Origin: Psilocybe azurescens
Taxonomy: Eukaryota > Basidiomycota > Agaricomycetes > Agaricales > Agrocybaceae
Direction: 5' to 3'
Assembly: GCA_023853785.1 (NCBI GenBank)
Contig: JAJIRX010000622.1
Span: 1,488,001-1,552,000 of the forward strand
DNA length: 64,000 nucleotides
The position numbers were made by a program, and so were the translations under genes. Shown piece after piece: positions 1-11,679 of the stretch (the stretch's first letter is position 1; each line of letters opens with the position of its first letter). A model generated the notes under the pieces. It did no database searches. It had not been told where the DNA came from and saw only the letters and a program-made list of their open reading frames with translations.

Positions 1-33
1 ATATAAACGTAGAATATTGCGCAGGACCTGTAG

Positions 34-351
34 ATTCAAGACAAGAAGGACAGCAGTCTATGCTCCATAAACTTTGATCACATCATTGGTGCCGATTCGG
101 TTTTGGCCAAAGACGAAATGTTGACAGGTTCAAGATTCAACAGGTTATGCGAATCATATCCAGAGTTGTGGTCATATAACGACCGAATATCGAGTAAGGA
201 TGCTATGGTGAGTGAAGTTCTGTTATCTGGAGCAAACCTTGGGCATTTGTAGGTTGAAGACAACCAACAGCAAGACTCGTCGGGCCGTGTGATGATGCGA
301 CGAATTCGTGACAGTCGCGTGATTTACAAGCTCTCGGCCGCGATCGAGTAA
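34..351 (+). CDS. 3' end of an unidentified upstream gene
   Basis: Two terminal exons of a gene that begins outside the window. One exon opens after a CTGTAG acceptor at position 33 and runs to a GTGAGT donor near 211. The next follows a TTTGTAG acceptor near 249 and ends at TAA 349-351. The readable tail contains 'ADSVLAKDEML', 'RLCESYPELWSYND' and 'RRIRDSRVIYKLSAAIE'. I do not recognise the family and no domain is visible. The MIM1 gene starts only 27 bp downstream on the same strand, so the two are tightly packed tandem neighbours. Both splice sites are phase-consistent and the frame stays open, which supports coding; the product is unknown. Confidence 0.5.
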
Positions 352-378
352 TATCTGCCGGTCAAGTCCAATACTACC

Positions 379-1435
379 ATGGCGGCCTCATCAAACGAAA
401 GCTTGGATATTCTCGAGGTATGACACCAAATTACATCACAGACCTTACAGGAAGCTGAAGTTCCTATAGTCAGCTCTTGATCAGGCCTTCTCCGCACCCT
501 TGTCAGCCGTGCCCCAGGAAGTTGTTCAAGAAGTGGAAGTGGCGGTGACCGAGTCCGAGTCGGTCGAGGCCTCCCAGTTCGAATCTGCTGAAGTCAACCT
601 TGCGGATTCAGCTGTGGTAGAAGTCAACTTGTCCGATTCAGCTGTGTCAAATGACTCATGGAGGGCAGAGTACGAAGCGCAAGTTCAATCCTGGCGCGCT
701 CGTTCAGCTGAGGAACGCGAAAAGGCCGAAAAGGAGCGCTTGAAATGGGAAGCAATCCGCGCTATCGAGAAGGAAGAGGCGGCGAAGAGAAAAGCTGCAG
801 GGATTGTCGACGAGCCAGTGGTTACTCCTTCTCAGCTCCAAGGAGAAGAAATTTGGGAGAATGTCAAGGCTTCCGGCGTCGAGTCCACTTCTTCGAGGGT
901 CGAAGCAGAGCCTTTGAACGCAAGAGCCAGGCCTATAGTAGTATATATATTCACATCTTCTCGACCTTCTAACTCGAACTGAATCTCAATTCAACAGGTT
1001 CCCCCTACACCTCCACTACCCCGGACAGACTCTCACCAAGATGCTACTACTACTACAGACGAATCACAGAAATGGGAGGATGTACCGTCCGTTACTTCAT
1101 CCTTTCCGTCCATGTCTTTCCCGGAGAATATCGAGGACTCTTCGCCTGCTCATCGAGAACCCGCCCCTCCACCCGCCCCTGTTTCCGTGTCCCTGGCTAT
1201 CTTCGACTCGACCCTTTCGACGCGCACACGGGTAACTGCATTCTTCTCCTCGCTGGCTGTCAACCTGTTCCTCCCCTTCGTTAATGGTGTTATGCTTGGC
1301 TTTGGTGAAATCTTTGCGAAAGATGTCGTCATGCAATGGCTGGGTTGGAAGCCCTCTGGTCCGGCGTCAAGCGTGGCGAATGTTGGATTGAGGTCAAGTA
1401 CCCGCGAAGAACGCCAGAGGAACGCCTTGCGGTAA
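379..1435 (+). CDS. MIM1: MIM1/TOM13-like mitochondrial outer-membrane import protein
   Basis: Exon 1 (ATG 379, 'MAASSNESLDILE') ends at a GTATGA donor. Exon 2 is a long acidic, Glu/Ser/Val-rich low-complexity region. A third exon follows a CAACAG acceptor near 998 and runs to TAA. Its C-terminal part carries a hydrophobic segment 'PFVNGVMLGFGEIFAKDVVM' followed by 'QWLGWKP', the hallmark of the TOM13/MIM1 family. In yeast, Mim1 sits in the mitochondrial outer membrane and promotes insertion of alpha-helical outer-membrane proteins and assembly of the TOM complex. The conserved helix has small residues spaced for helix packing, as the family is known to have. The acidic N-terminal extension is poorly conserved in such proteins. 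All three exons join in frame with no lesion. The identification rests on the C-terminal motif and is quite secure. Confidence 0.85.
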
Positions 1436-1579
1436 TCGGTTTAAAGTCCATTCGTATTCTTGTATAGAGGCCAAAATACACATAATGCTAATAATTGCAT
1501 GCTAATGGTCCGGAATATTAAATGTATGAAGTTACAGTAATTAAAAGATTGTAGCCACAATGCAACAAGGCCCAAGACT

Positions 1580-4236
1580 CTACAGTTTCGAGTTCTTGGG
1601 GATCCCGCGGATTGCCTGTCGAACACCGAGATCTCCCAAGACATCCTCAGCTGCGGAAACAATTTGTCAATATAGAGACGACGACGAAGGAAATGAGGCA
1701 CACCTCCTCCAAGGATACTGCGAAGGAGAAAGTCAGTTGATTGTCATGGGACAAATAGAAGGACAAAAACTCACGCATCGAATGGGACAGTGCGATGGTA
1801 CTGGTATAATGAGCATAAACCTTCGGACATATAACATAAAAACCTACGTGTTCAATGAATTCACCCATTCCTAGTTGTCGGAGGTAAGTTAAGAAGGGAT
1901 ACTCGCAAAATCAAAGCTATGCGCACCTGTCTTGGTGATACCACGACCACCGAAGATTTGGACCGCATCTGCAGCAGTTTCTTGAGCAGAACGTGTAGCC
2001 TGCATCTTCAAGATACCAATGGGACTAAAATTAGGGTAAGCCATCGGATTCACGGCTATAGACTGAAAAAGCAATTTACCCGGCCAATTTGGCGGCTTGC
2101 TGCTTGTATGACTATTACACAAAACATAAATATTGAATGATATCAGCCGATAGAAATTTACGCACCATGTTGTTCATCTGGTATGTGATGTTCTCAAGCC
2201 AGTTCTGTACGCTTTCCACCCGTGCAATCATGGCCGCAAGCTTGTTGCGAATGACGGCTTGCGAGTGAAGTGGCTTGCCGAATGCCTTTCTTTGGTTGGT
2301 CCACCTAAATGAAGAGGGTTAGGAAGCGAGCAAAGGTATTAATCCTTATCCCTTACTTAAGGCACTCCTCGACGACCAAGCGTTGACTCCTAGCAGACGA
2401 GCAAATCATGACCCATCGCTCGTGGTTGAAGTTGCTGAGCATGACAAAGATACCTCCGCCCTCAGGACCAAGGGTGTTTTCGATAGGTACTTTGACATTT
2501 TCGAATGAGATGAATGCAGTTCCAGCAGTAGGCGACTGTTTATACAGCAGTGATCAAGGTCAATATACATTTGTATATGAAAAAACTTGAAACGTACGTA
2601 GCTGGTTTTGATTGGTTTTGTCTCAACACCTTCGCCTCTTTCTACGAGGATAACAGTGAACCCGTCCTGCATTGCTGTCAGAGATGATATGGAAATTAAA
2701 TGTTTCGAATAGAACGTACGTCGGTCTTGCATCCAACAGTGAAGCTACCAAGATGTTAGATACTGTAACACATTCAAAGGCAGGATAACATACTAGTGGG
2801 CAAATCTGTGGTAGAACTTAGAAAAACGATATTATGCAAAGAGACATGGCTACTCACGTTCCGTTGGTAATCCATTTTTGGTCCCGTTGATAATCCAGTG
2901 CTTTCCGTCTTCAGTCTTGGTAGCAGTGGTTCGAATGCCAGCAACATCGCTTCCAGCGAAAGCCTCCGAGATGGCCAAGCAGATAGTCCTTTGGCCAGAC
3001 AGAACGTCTGGGATGACTTTATCTTTAATTGCTTGGCTTGCGAAGTTAAGGATAGGAGGAAGTCCAATAACGGAGCCAGACATCAAACCTTCATAAAAAA
3101 TGAGATTACGTTCCAAAAGATTTACGTCCCACTTACCGTCTCCGTAACCGCGTTTACCGCACCGAGCGAATTCTTGAGTGATGATCATCTAGTTTTGTGA
3201 ATGGACATTATTTCAATTATTCGGAGACAATGTTCACAAACACATGCCTCGTGGAAATAATCGAACTGTTGAAAACGCTCTTTAGAATGTTATGGTAAGA
3301 TGGTGGGGTATAGGGACCCACCTCCTCGGGTTTGACGATTCCACCCATAAGTTCAAGACCCTTCAAATGCTTTCCAGGGCCCATACGCATGGCATGGAGG
3401 CCGAGTTTTCTAATGTAGGTGTGGATATCATTCAATCCTCATAGTGAAAAGGGCACTCACGCCATGGCCTCAATAACACTCTTGCTAGGAGGTTTACCAT
3501 CTTCTTCGTGGAGCTGTGTCACATAACGGGATTAGAGCCCACATTCAATGGCATGTTATAGACTAGACATACAGCTGCATCAGGAGCGATGACCTCATCA
3601 ATAAATTTGCGGACAGCTCTTTGGAATTGACGATGGTTCTGGAAAGAAGACAATCAGCACAAGACTTGACATGAATTGAAAGATAATCACCTCCGAGTAG
3701 TAAGGGGATTTATAGCCATCAGAGAGCCATGTGGGCTCGGCGTACGGAACTTGGCTAAGTTCGCCGACGACTTTTCCTGTAATAACACTCTGCTCGCCCT
3801 CGACTACGCCAACTTGAAGGCGAGCATATTGAGGCCTGAGAATGACTTCATGTCTGTGGAGGCCGTAGAAAGCCTCGGTAGCATCCTGGCCGGCTGAAAG
3901 CTCACGGCGTCAGCTGATGTGCCCATGGACCTCAGCTGCATGTTGCAACACACCTATTTCATCGTCCAGAATGACAGAAGCACCTCCGGGATGCATATTC
4001 TTGAACTTTGTCAAGTCATAGACTTTGCCGTCGATGATAACCCACTATGCCATGCCCTTTCAGACACACATATGGTGAAAATGCTGCGAATGACCTACGA
4101 GATCAGCGTCTGTGTTATGCTATTAACAACGTCATAGAAGCCATTCAGTTGACGTCTACAACACCAAGGTAAGATAAGACAGACAAACCTTCGCGACCTC
4201 CTCCCGCGAGTAAGATTTTAGCTCCTTGGTGGCCAT
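1580..4236 (-). CDS. Cytochrome b5-acyl-CoA dehydrogenase fusion, copy 1, ending in SKL
   Basis: Starts '[16 protein letters not shown]'. An N-terminal cytochrome b5 domain follows, with the heme motif HPGG in '[15 protein letters not shown]' and the second-histidine region '[16 protein letters not shown]'. The rest is an acyl-CoA dehydrogenase: family signature '[13 protein letters not shown]', then '[18 protein letters not shown]', 'NFNHERWVM' and '[12 protein letters not shown]'. Family enzymes use FAD to introduce an alpha,beta double bond into acyl-CoA; the fused b5 domain offers a built-in one-electron acceptor (inference). The protein ends 'PKNSKL', a canonical type 1 peroxisomal signal, unlike copies 2 and 3. 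The gene has many short introns. One apparent single-base loss lies in the T5 run at 2875-2879, within the 'INGTKKWITNGT' segment; I read it as an assembly error. I could not assign the catalytic glutamate, and the usual EGT motif is absent; a Glu in 'FIEHV' is the candidate. Confidence 0.85.
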
Positions 4237-5645
4237 TGTAATAACAGGTGTGTGGGGTATTGGTCAAGGAAAAGTCGAGTGGTTGGGTCCGGAAAGGCGA
4301 AGTAGATAAAAAGCGGGGCATCGCGGCATGTGATTTTGGTTCAGAAGTCCCATGAGACAAGTCTTGGTGACGGCAACTGTAACGGGATCGGAGCCACCAA
4401 TCACAGTCCCTGTATTGACCATTGCGGTACTTAGCCAGTTATTACTCATTTGGTCTGCTCCGAAAGAAACACAAGCAAAATGCTATGAGAGATCGCGTTG
4501 CACTGTTTACTCGGAACATTCTCGTTCTCATACCCCGTTTATCAACGCCGCAGAACTCGGCGCTCGATCCTCGTCATGCTCATGATTCAAGTCATTCCAG
4601 TCTTCAAACTTAACCAGCAAGGAGTGATAAGTATCGGGCCAACACTTAGCTAAAGCTTCAGACGCCTATTGCCTCTGAATGCACAAGTATTTTCTTGCCG
4701 TCCGTGCCCCAGACTACCCCAGACGCTCCCAACTTATAACTAAAATAATTTAGCAGGCAAAAATTATTGGCCCAAACTGCAGTGGAAATGACACAGGCGA
4801 TCCATATATACGCACCATACGTGCTGCCCGTTCAAAATTTACAAGGACTGTCAGTGTGCCGAGCTGCGTAGCATTTGTGGACAGTGGGCCCCAGTAAGTA
4901 CCTATGATATCATTTGCAAGAATAGAAAAGATTTCGCGGACCTATTGCTTATTTTTAAATCGACGGCAAGTAAAGCTTACAGATCCCGCCCAATATGCAA
5001 TTGGTTCTTTCCCTCCTGGATGGATATGTTACAACGACGCGAAATCACATCAACATCAACGTGAAAGTTGCATTCATCGACGGGACGTGTTTTGATGATC
5101 TTCCGATGAATGGATGGAAAGAGATGTAAGCAATTCTATCAATAAATTACCTTTGCGAAATCTAGCCTTCAAGACCTCAATCCTTTGATTCGCATGGTAT
5201 ATCATTGTATAATGATTGGTACGTACATCGTAGCAAAAAGATACAAGATACAATCGTGCTGAATAAATCTGGGCTGCATGGCAGTAGGTGAATCAAGTGG
5301 TGTAACATGTGCATAAGAATATGGATGGCCGCCAAGTTGGCGGCTCGGACGTTGCGTTCTACACAAATCGAGGTCGACGACAATTAAAACGTTGAGGGAA
5401 ATGTCGACCAAAAGCCTGCTGGAGTGTCGACAAAAATAGATCCAAGTGATCCGGAATGAAGCTGAAGGCTACCCATGAGCCTGGAAACGGATAGGATGAT
5501 GGTTATAAACCGGTTATAGGAAAGTATAGATGCATCACAACAGATAGCAAACGAGAAAGAGCAAACGTAAGATGAATCGGGTATGGACGGTGTACACGGG
5601 AAGATTGAATAGGCGGGGGGGAGGGGGGGGATATGGTCGTGATTT
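4237..5645. other. Intergenic stretch, no gene recognised
   Basis: About 1.4 kb between the start of ACAD copy 1 and the stop of the SH3 gene. It must hold the ACAD promoter at its left end and the SH3 gene's 3' region at its right. Short open frames here have no family resemblance and no splice structure I can defend. The only local oddity is a G-rich tract at about 5610-5630 (runs of G separated by single A), just downstream of the SH3 stop on the opposite strand. Confidence 0.5.
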
Positions 5646-6615
5646 TCAGAAGTTGGACCATGTTACAATTGAATGTCGAGATGGGCCAGATTCTTCTAGG
5701 TTGAGGACGATGCCTAGACTGGAGCTCCTCATTGGTCTTTCTGCTCGGAGACCTTTGACGGGTTTCATGAAGCACCATGCTGGCACTACACCCATCTCAG
5801 TTGTTTCAGGAGCTGCGGCTGGTTTGAAGAGCGATTTGGCGGTAGGGAAGAGTGATTTATTTTCGCGGCCAACAACGCACCACCCGTCATCGAAGGATTG
5901 TACGACGGTCAGTTGGTCGCTCAGGTTGACGAGTAGTTCGTCGGGGAGAACGGGGTCGAACGTCTGGCGGACTTTGCGCGTCGATCCTGCAGTCGCACTA
6001 ATGTTGGAGGATGCAGTGGAGAGCACGGAAGCGCGGTTGCTCGAGAAATTACTGCCTAGATAACTTACCCACGAATTGCGGGCACTCGCTGTAGAGTCTA
6101 GAGTGCTAGCTGGGAAAGCAGGGCTTGCCAAAGAAGGTTTTGACGTAAATGGTTTGGGTATAGATCCAGTTCTGCGGTGGAAGTCAATGACTTCATCTCG
6201 AGTTGCAGAGAGTGCTGGAGGGGAGAGGGCTTTGTCTGGGAAGACAATTGTCGGCGCGTTTATATCGCTCAAAAATCCTTTACCAACGCGCCTAAAATAC
6301 ACAAGTCGAAACGGTCAGATTAATTAATTAAGCTCTTCCATGGAAGTTTTCAAGATGCACTAACTGGGAGAAGTCCTCCTTTTCACCGCCATTGTTCGAG
6401 TCGTCGCGAACGAGGCCTTTGACTGAGAGGAACGCTGCGCCCGTCTTCTCCTGGCGTTTGGACATCATGCGTTTGCGGTAGGTGCGCAAGCCTAGCCAGG
6501 CCCCGGCGCCTGCAAGGATCACAAGGGCGACAATAAGTCCTGCTAGGTAGATAGGATTGGCGAGTGTGGGCCCATTCGAGGAGCCTGGATCCGATCTGGC
6601 GATTACGACTGGCAT
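5646..6615 (-). CDS. Membrane-anchored SH3-domain protein
   Basis: ATG at 6613-6615 gives 'MPVVIARSDPGSS', then one hydrophobic segment at about residues 22-45 ('YLAGLIVALVILAGAGAWLG') and a basic cytoplasmic stretch 'RTYRKRMMSKRQEK'. The C-terminal exon encodes an SH3 domain: 'FDPVLPDELLVNLSDQLTVV' with 'DDGWCVVG' and 'GVVPAWCFM', the ALYDY-like start, WC pair and closing hydrophobic strand of the fold. A single-pass protein with a cytosolic SH3 domain suggests a scaffold recruiting proline-rich partners to a membrane; the partner is unknown. The exon junction near 6292-6358 is unusual. A normal GT donor puts the two exons out of frame, whereas a GC donor two bases further on keeps the frame. 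This may be a GC-AG intron or a lost base. Confidence 0.75.
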
Positions 6616-7549
6616 TGCAAAGAGCGAAAGGGAGAAGTCGGCGGACGTGAAATGTTAAAGAATGTAGGCGGACGTTGAGTCCAGTGGAATGCCTGTGAGG
6701 CGTGAAGAAAAGAAAAGGATCGTTACTCGTAACGTCTAACGAACAATGTAAGTAAGAGAATGAAGAAGAAGACGATAAGTATATTAATATCCGCATACAA
6801 AATGAACCAGAACCGGGATAAATTGTTGAGTACTTCCGCTTTTGGCCATTAAGTGGATAAATCAGGGCGCTTGGCACAAGTTGGTAACCACCAAGCGTTG
6901 CAATGTGATTGTGGCAATTCAAAAATAGAATCAATTCTGTACACATCCGCATTCGATATTCAGCCTCGTATGATGTCGGTCCTGAGTGACGCAACGATGG
7001 GAATGCTTTCATTATGCCGAGATCGATGATCAAGTACATACAAGTACAACAAATACACCCCGGTTTAATATTCCGTGTAAGTTACAGTTGAACCACGGTG
7101 ACTGGTCGACCATATACTGGCATTTGGAATACTTATCTCTGTGAGAATCATTTGAACCTCTTTGGCAACTGTTGTGAACTTGACTGTGGTCCTTGTGGAG
7201 GCGTGGAGTGGGCTAGAAGTGGCAGTATCTGCATTTGGATAATTTGAGGATCAGTAATTCAATATTCATATGTATCGATATCGTATCCCACCAAAGCCAC
7301 TCTTCGACGTGTCTGGTCCGATTAGCCGTCAAAGGTTTTGTTCAAGCGATATGCATGTAGGCTAGCTGTGTGGGTAAAGCTTTGAATTCGGGGACCTCGA
7401 AAGAACAAAGCTTGTGTTCAAGAGTCGACCCTTATGAATTTGTACCAAACCCTGTGGGTTAAAATTAAATTGTTCTCCAGATTGGCAACAAACACTAAAA
7501 TGAGAAGATCAGTATAGAGTACAGAGTAATATAGATATCCTAAGGCGAA
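6616..7549. other. Intergenic stretch, no gene recognised
   Basis: Roughly 0.93 kb between two genes on the minus strand: upstream region of the SH3 gene on the left and 3' region of the SDR gene on the right. A 218-residue open frame overlapping the SH3 start has no protein-like composition. I see nothing else. Confidence 0.5.
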
Positions 7550-8995
7550 TTAGTGTTTAAATTCGTATCTGATGCTTGCTAACATATCTTTCGTGGTCTT
7601 CTTTGGCTTCCATCCAATGGCCCGACCTCTATCTGCCCTGCATCGCGAATTTGTACCCAAGCTTGTGCCGTTGGGAAAGTACTTCTTGATTTCCTCCTCT
7701 GTGAATGATGTCGGTGCTGATTCCTTGCTCTTCCCGAGGGAAACCATAACCTTCCCAATGGCTAACCCAACGTCATGGAGCTCGTGCTCCCCATTTTCAC
7801 CAAAGTAGAAGCCAGAAGGGCCGTGTGCGAGTTCTGGAAGTGGTGTTTTTGCTCGAGGGGCATGGGAGTGGGTATCACTTTTGTGAGGGATAATGTTATC
7901 AATGATGAGAACATAAAGGTCAACCACTGGATACAATAATATATTAGTCGCAGTCATGGTTGATGTAATAAAATTGATTGTTTTCACCGTCGTGAATATG
8001 AACATTCGGCCATATGTTTTTACCCTGGCCTACCATGCCTGCACGCCCGCGGTCAAGACTTACTTGCACAAGCCGTGGAATCTGCTGGGAGTGAGCATTC
8101 TGAAGACCTGCGTCCACAAGTGGGCCAGTAGCTAGTCCATAGATGGTACTCGGGAGGACAGTATACGTCTTCACATAGCCTTTCGATGATATAAGCTCTA
8201 ATAAAAATAAGAGGAACTGACGAAAATATTTCACCTTGCTTGTCTGCGTTAACTATTGTCACGTCAACAGAGCGATGGGGTTGCGTTATTGGCAAAGATT
8301 CCAGTTGATTAATGTTAAGGTCTGAGTAGATCGTTTTGATAGCACTCATCCCTTGTGCATTGTCCACTAATACGCCTTAGAGAATACGGACACTCAGTGA
8401 TACGTTTTGGGTCAGAACTAGATATAAGTTACTCACCGGTTCCAGACTGATGCAGTCCAAATCTTGCTTTAGTGCACGACGCGAAATTCTTCAGGAATAT
8501 ATACTGACGGTATGAATGAGCGATGGTACTTTCCCCGTCTTCTCGTACCGGTCCTTGAGACCCCGCAAAATTGCCTTGGCCGCGTCTTCGTCATCTGCAT
8601 CGGCCTAATGGGTAGTCTTAGTGATTTGCCAACACATAGCATACGGTAGAAACAGCACTTGCGCAAGCGATAACGAGATCTGCATCTGCGGCAGAATCCT
8701 GAAGCAACTGGAGATCTGAATACGAGCCAACAAGAGCATGGATCCCCATCAACCGGAACTGGGAAGCTTTAGTAGCATCCCTAACAAGGATAGAGATGCG
8801 GAATGAATCTGAGAGGGGATGCTTCAACAAGGAGACCAGGACGCTACCCCCAATGTAACCTGCAATACGTCATTAGTAAGAGTTAATACTAGTGTAAGTA
8901 TTATCTGGGATGCTGGATATTGTCCTAATTCACCAAGGCTTACCTGTCGCTCCAGTAAGAAATATGTGGGTTTTGATCGTTAGGTGACCATGCAT
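7550..8995 (-). CDS. NAD(P)-binding SDR, NmrA/epimerase-like
   Basis: Begins 'MHGHLTIKTHIFLTGAT' and continues after an intron as 'GYIGGSVL', so the TGATGYIGG dinucleotide-binding loop is split by the first intron. Next come 'ILVRDATKASQ', 'ADLVIACASAVST', 'HTSGTGVLVD', 'VLPSTIYGLATGPLVDAG' and a C-terminal 'TNSRCRADRGRAIGWKPK' with 'TTKDMLASI'. This is the layout of the extended or atypical short-chain dehydrogenase group seen in many fungi as NAD(P)-binding or NmrA-like proteins. No YxxxK catalytic pair is evident, so the protein may act as a redox-sensing or binding protein rather than a classical dehydrogenase. At least five short introns join in frame without lesion. The substrate cannot be told from sequence. 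Confidence 0.8.
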
Positions 8996-11679
8996 GTTGA
9001 ATCAGTAAGTTGTCTGCTTTCAATCACGGCGAATTATGATGAACAATCCAGTAATGATTGCAGAATGAAGGCACCAAACATGACAATGCACCTCAAAAGC
9101 GTGACTTCGGACCGCGATACAGACAATGGATGCAAGTCTTGTGAACTAAAAAAGAGCTGCATGACGTGATATTATGCCGTTCATCTTCATTTGTCTTCGG
9201 TATTGAACGGCGTACAAAGGAATGGGTTTCAGAAATTTGACTGGGTTGCTGGATACAGCACAATTCTGAAAGCTTGCTTCGTGGAGGGAATTCACTTTAC
9301 AGCCAGGAGAGGCCACTGGCCAGACTTAGTGCCCAGGAGCCAACTTTACGAAATTGTGAATCGGACTAGTCTAAACCGGGTCGGCGCTAAAAGGTCACAA
9401 TTTACCGTATGTCTTGGCAACTTTACATAGTCCAAAAACGGCCTCTTAAGGCATCGGAAACGTAGTAGAAGGCTCAAAGGTTCACTATTTTCTTTTCACT
9501 TGGCAAAAATTCTTGCAAGAAGAATATATATTCGTTAAGACTGGCACCCATACTTCGATGGTTGATTGCTTCAGATGATAATCTCCCCAAGAATGACACA
9601 ACTTCGTTGGACAGATCGCAGGGTCCACGGGCGTTTAATTTTGCCCTCGACGGTGGCTTGAATTAGTTGGCCACCAGTGAACTCTAATTTTTATGCTTTC
9701 CGGACAACGTAACACTCAGAGCCTTATGAATGATACGAAAAAATGCTCGCATGCTTCAATACGTTTTCAGATCTTACTGAGGGAGTTAACAGTTTTCCTG
9801 CACGTTGCCCATTCACTGAGGTCTCAAAAATATTTATACACTGTTAACCTTGGGCAATGATGAGCATCCACTGCGACTCTATTTACCCATAATTCCGGAG
9901 TACTGTTCCAGAACTAAATTTACATATCTTTATTCCCAGAGGTTCGAAGCACGGAAGGTATACACGGAGTGTAGATTCTCGGCGGCTGTCTTTCAGATCA
10001 ATAAACGTGGAATTTGATTTCGGAATTACGATGTCCATGCGGTTTTGTGTTCATCTGTCATTGCCAGTCAAAAGGACCTGGATAGATTGGGTCACGGGTT
10101 AGGTAATGATGTGCAAGTGTGTAAGAGGTACACAAGATTGTTATATGTATTTCTTGTCGAAAAGAGCAATTGATGTCCAGTAGGGGTGTATACACAAGCA
10201 AGTGACTGGCTTCTTGTATCGTATAAGTGTAACCTCGAACAGCTTGTTCAAAGAATATGACTCTGTAGTTGGGCATGAAGAACAAGAAATTTTGTCCGTC
10301 GTACATATACAGAAAGGGGCACTTTGAAAGCTGACATGGCAGTCAGAGTCCCATAGGAGAGGGATGCCCAGTTTGTACGTATGATTGGACCCACGTAGTA
10401 CGTCAAACGAGATGGCTGACGAATACCAGAGATAAGCGATATACTTGAATATCGGCCCAAATTTACGGCGATGATGCTATGGCCAGGAGTGGCTGCATGA
10501 ACTATAAATGTACGGACTCGCACCGTTCATGGTTGTAGTAGTGGCAGTGTGTATTGCCCTGAATAAAATTATATGCAAATCCAATTTGTAGAGGCGGCGG
10601 TGGAGAAAGTGGATGAGGATGAAATGGGTTGCCTGACGCCGAAACGCGCTAGGTAAGCGAACGTTTCCAACAGGCATGACGGCGGCAAGTCCACCCACTG
10701 GTAGAACTGGCAGCACGATTAGGTTCTTAGATCCTGGAACGGGGCCGTATGTTTGGGGCCAGGGTTGAACGGTTTATCGGATGGTGTCAGGCATGGTAAG
10801 TCCAGTGATGCAGAAACACCGATTTCCAGGAACGGAAAGCTTTCACATTTATAATTAGAAAGGAATCAAAGGATGAGATGGAGCAGTAATTCGGATTTAA
10901 CAAGATGCAGGATATAGCATATGTGTGCAGCGAGGTCACGCCTGCAAGACCGCAGAGATGAGACTCTAAGCAGTGCGACACGACATGTGTATACCAGATA
11001 TCGAAAGAGATGCCATGCATGGGGGATATTTCAAGCTCGTCAAAAGAATCGCATCTTGAGGGAGGAGAATATTTTTAAGCTGATGATGATGATGATTGAT
11101 TATCAAAGCCAGGGATGATGAAAATTTGGGCTCCTAAAAGTGGGTGATGAAAGACGAAATCCAGAATGCCCATTTGTTCTGAGGCGGTCGCCGTGTGTCA
11201 GTGTGGTGAAGGGAGTTAAGACCAAGCCGGGTTATCAGGAAAGGACTAAAAGCTGCCGTTTGCTGCCGGGGCCTTCTGGGCTGAAACGCGGGGTCGCCGG
11301 AACGTTTTATTTTTAAATTAGTGTGATCTCACGGCAGTCACAAAGATCACAGAGAGTGACAAAGGGAGTTTGGACTGGAATCCGAATAGGCTCTTGACAA
11401 CGGATTTATTCGTTTACCCAGAACACCTCTTGAACAAGCAACACAACGGTGAGGTCGTTCTTCCCAGTATCTTGAATGCTGTAAACTACTCAGAACCGTT
11501 CGTATTTCTCCTTCTTTTCTTATCAACTGCAATATCTGATATATTCTTGCATCATTTCACATCCCTGCCTCCTCCTTACTCGTTTTAGATTCAATTACAG
11601 CCTTCATCACGGCGCCTTCCATTCTTTTACTTTACATACAAGCCCGCTCTTTTTCTCCTCTCCCTCATTTAAATCCACA
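8996..11679. other. Gene-poor 2.7-kb region
   Basis: No open frame here has a recognisable motif, codon bias or a defensible intron pattern on either strand. The sequence is unique-looking rather than tandemly repeated, apart from a short ATG/GAT trinucleotide run near 11082-11100. The right end (about 11380-11679) is pyrimidine-rich with CT tracts, as expected of the promoter and leader of the membrane-protein gene at 11680. The rest could be old transposon debris, but I cannot show it. Confidence 0.45.

Noticed and set aside
6383..7039. 218-codon minus-strand frame next to the SH3 gene
   Set aside because: It overlaps the SH3 start exon out of frame and has an irregular Cys/His/Ser/Leu mix without domain features.
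9191..9430. 79-codon open frame in the gene-poor region as a small gene
   Set aside because: No motif, no signal peptide, no intron structure and ordinary chance length for this base composition.
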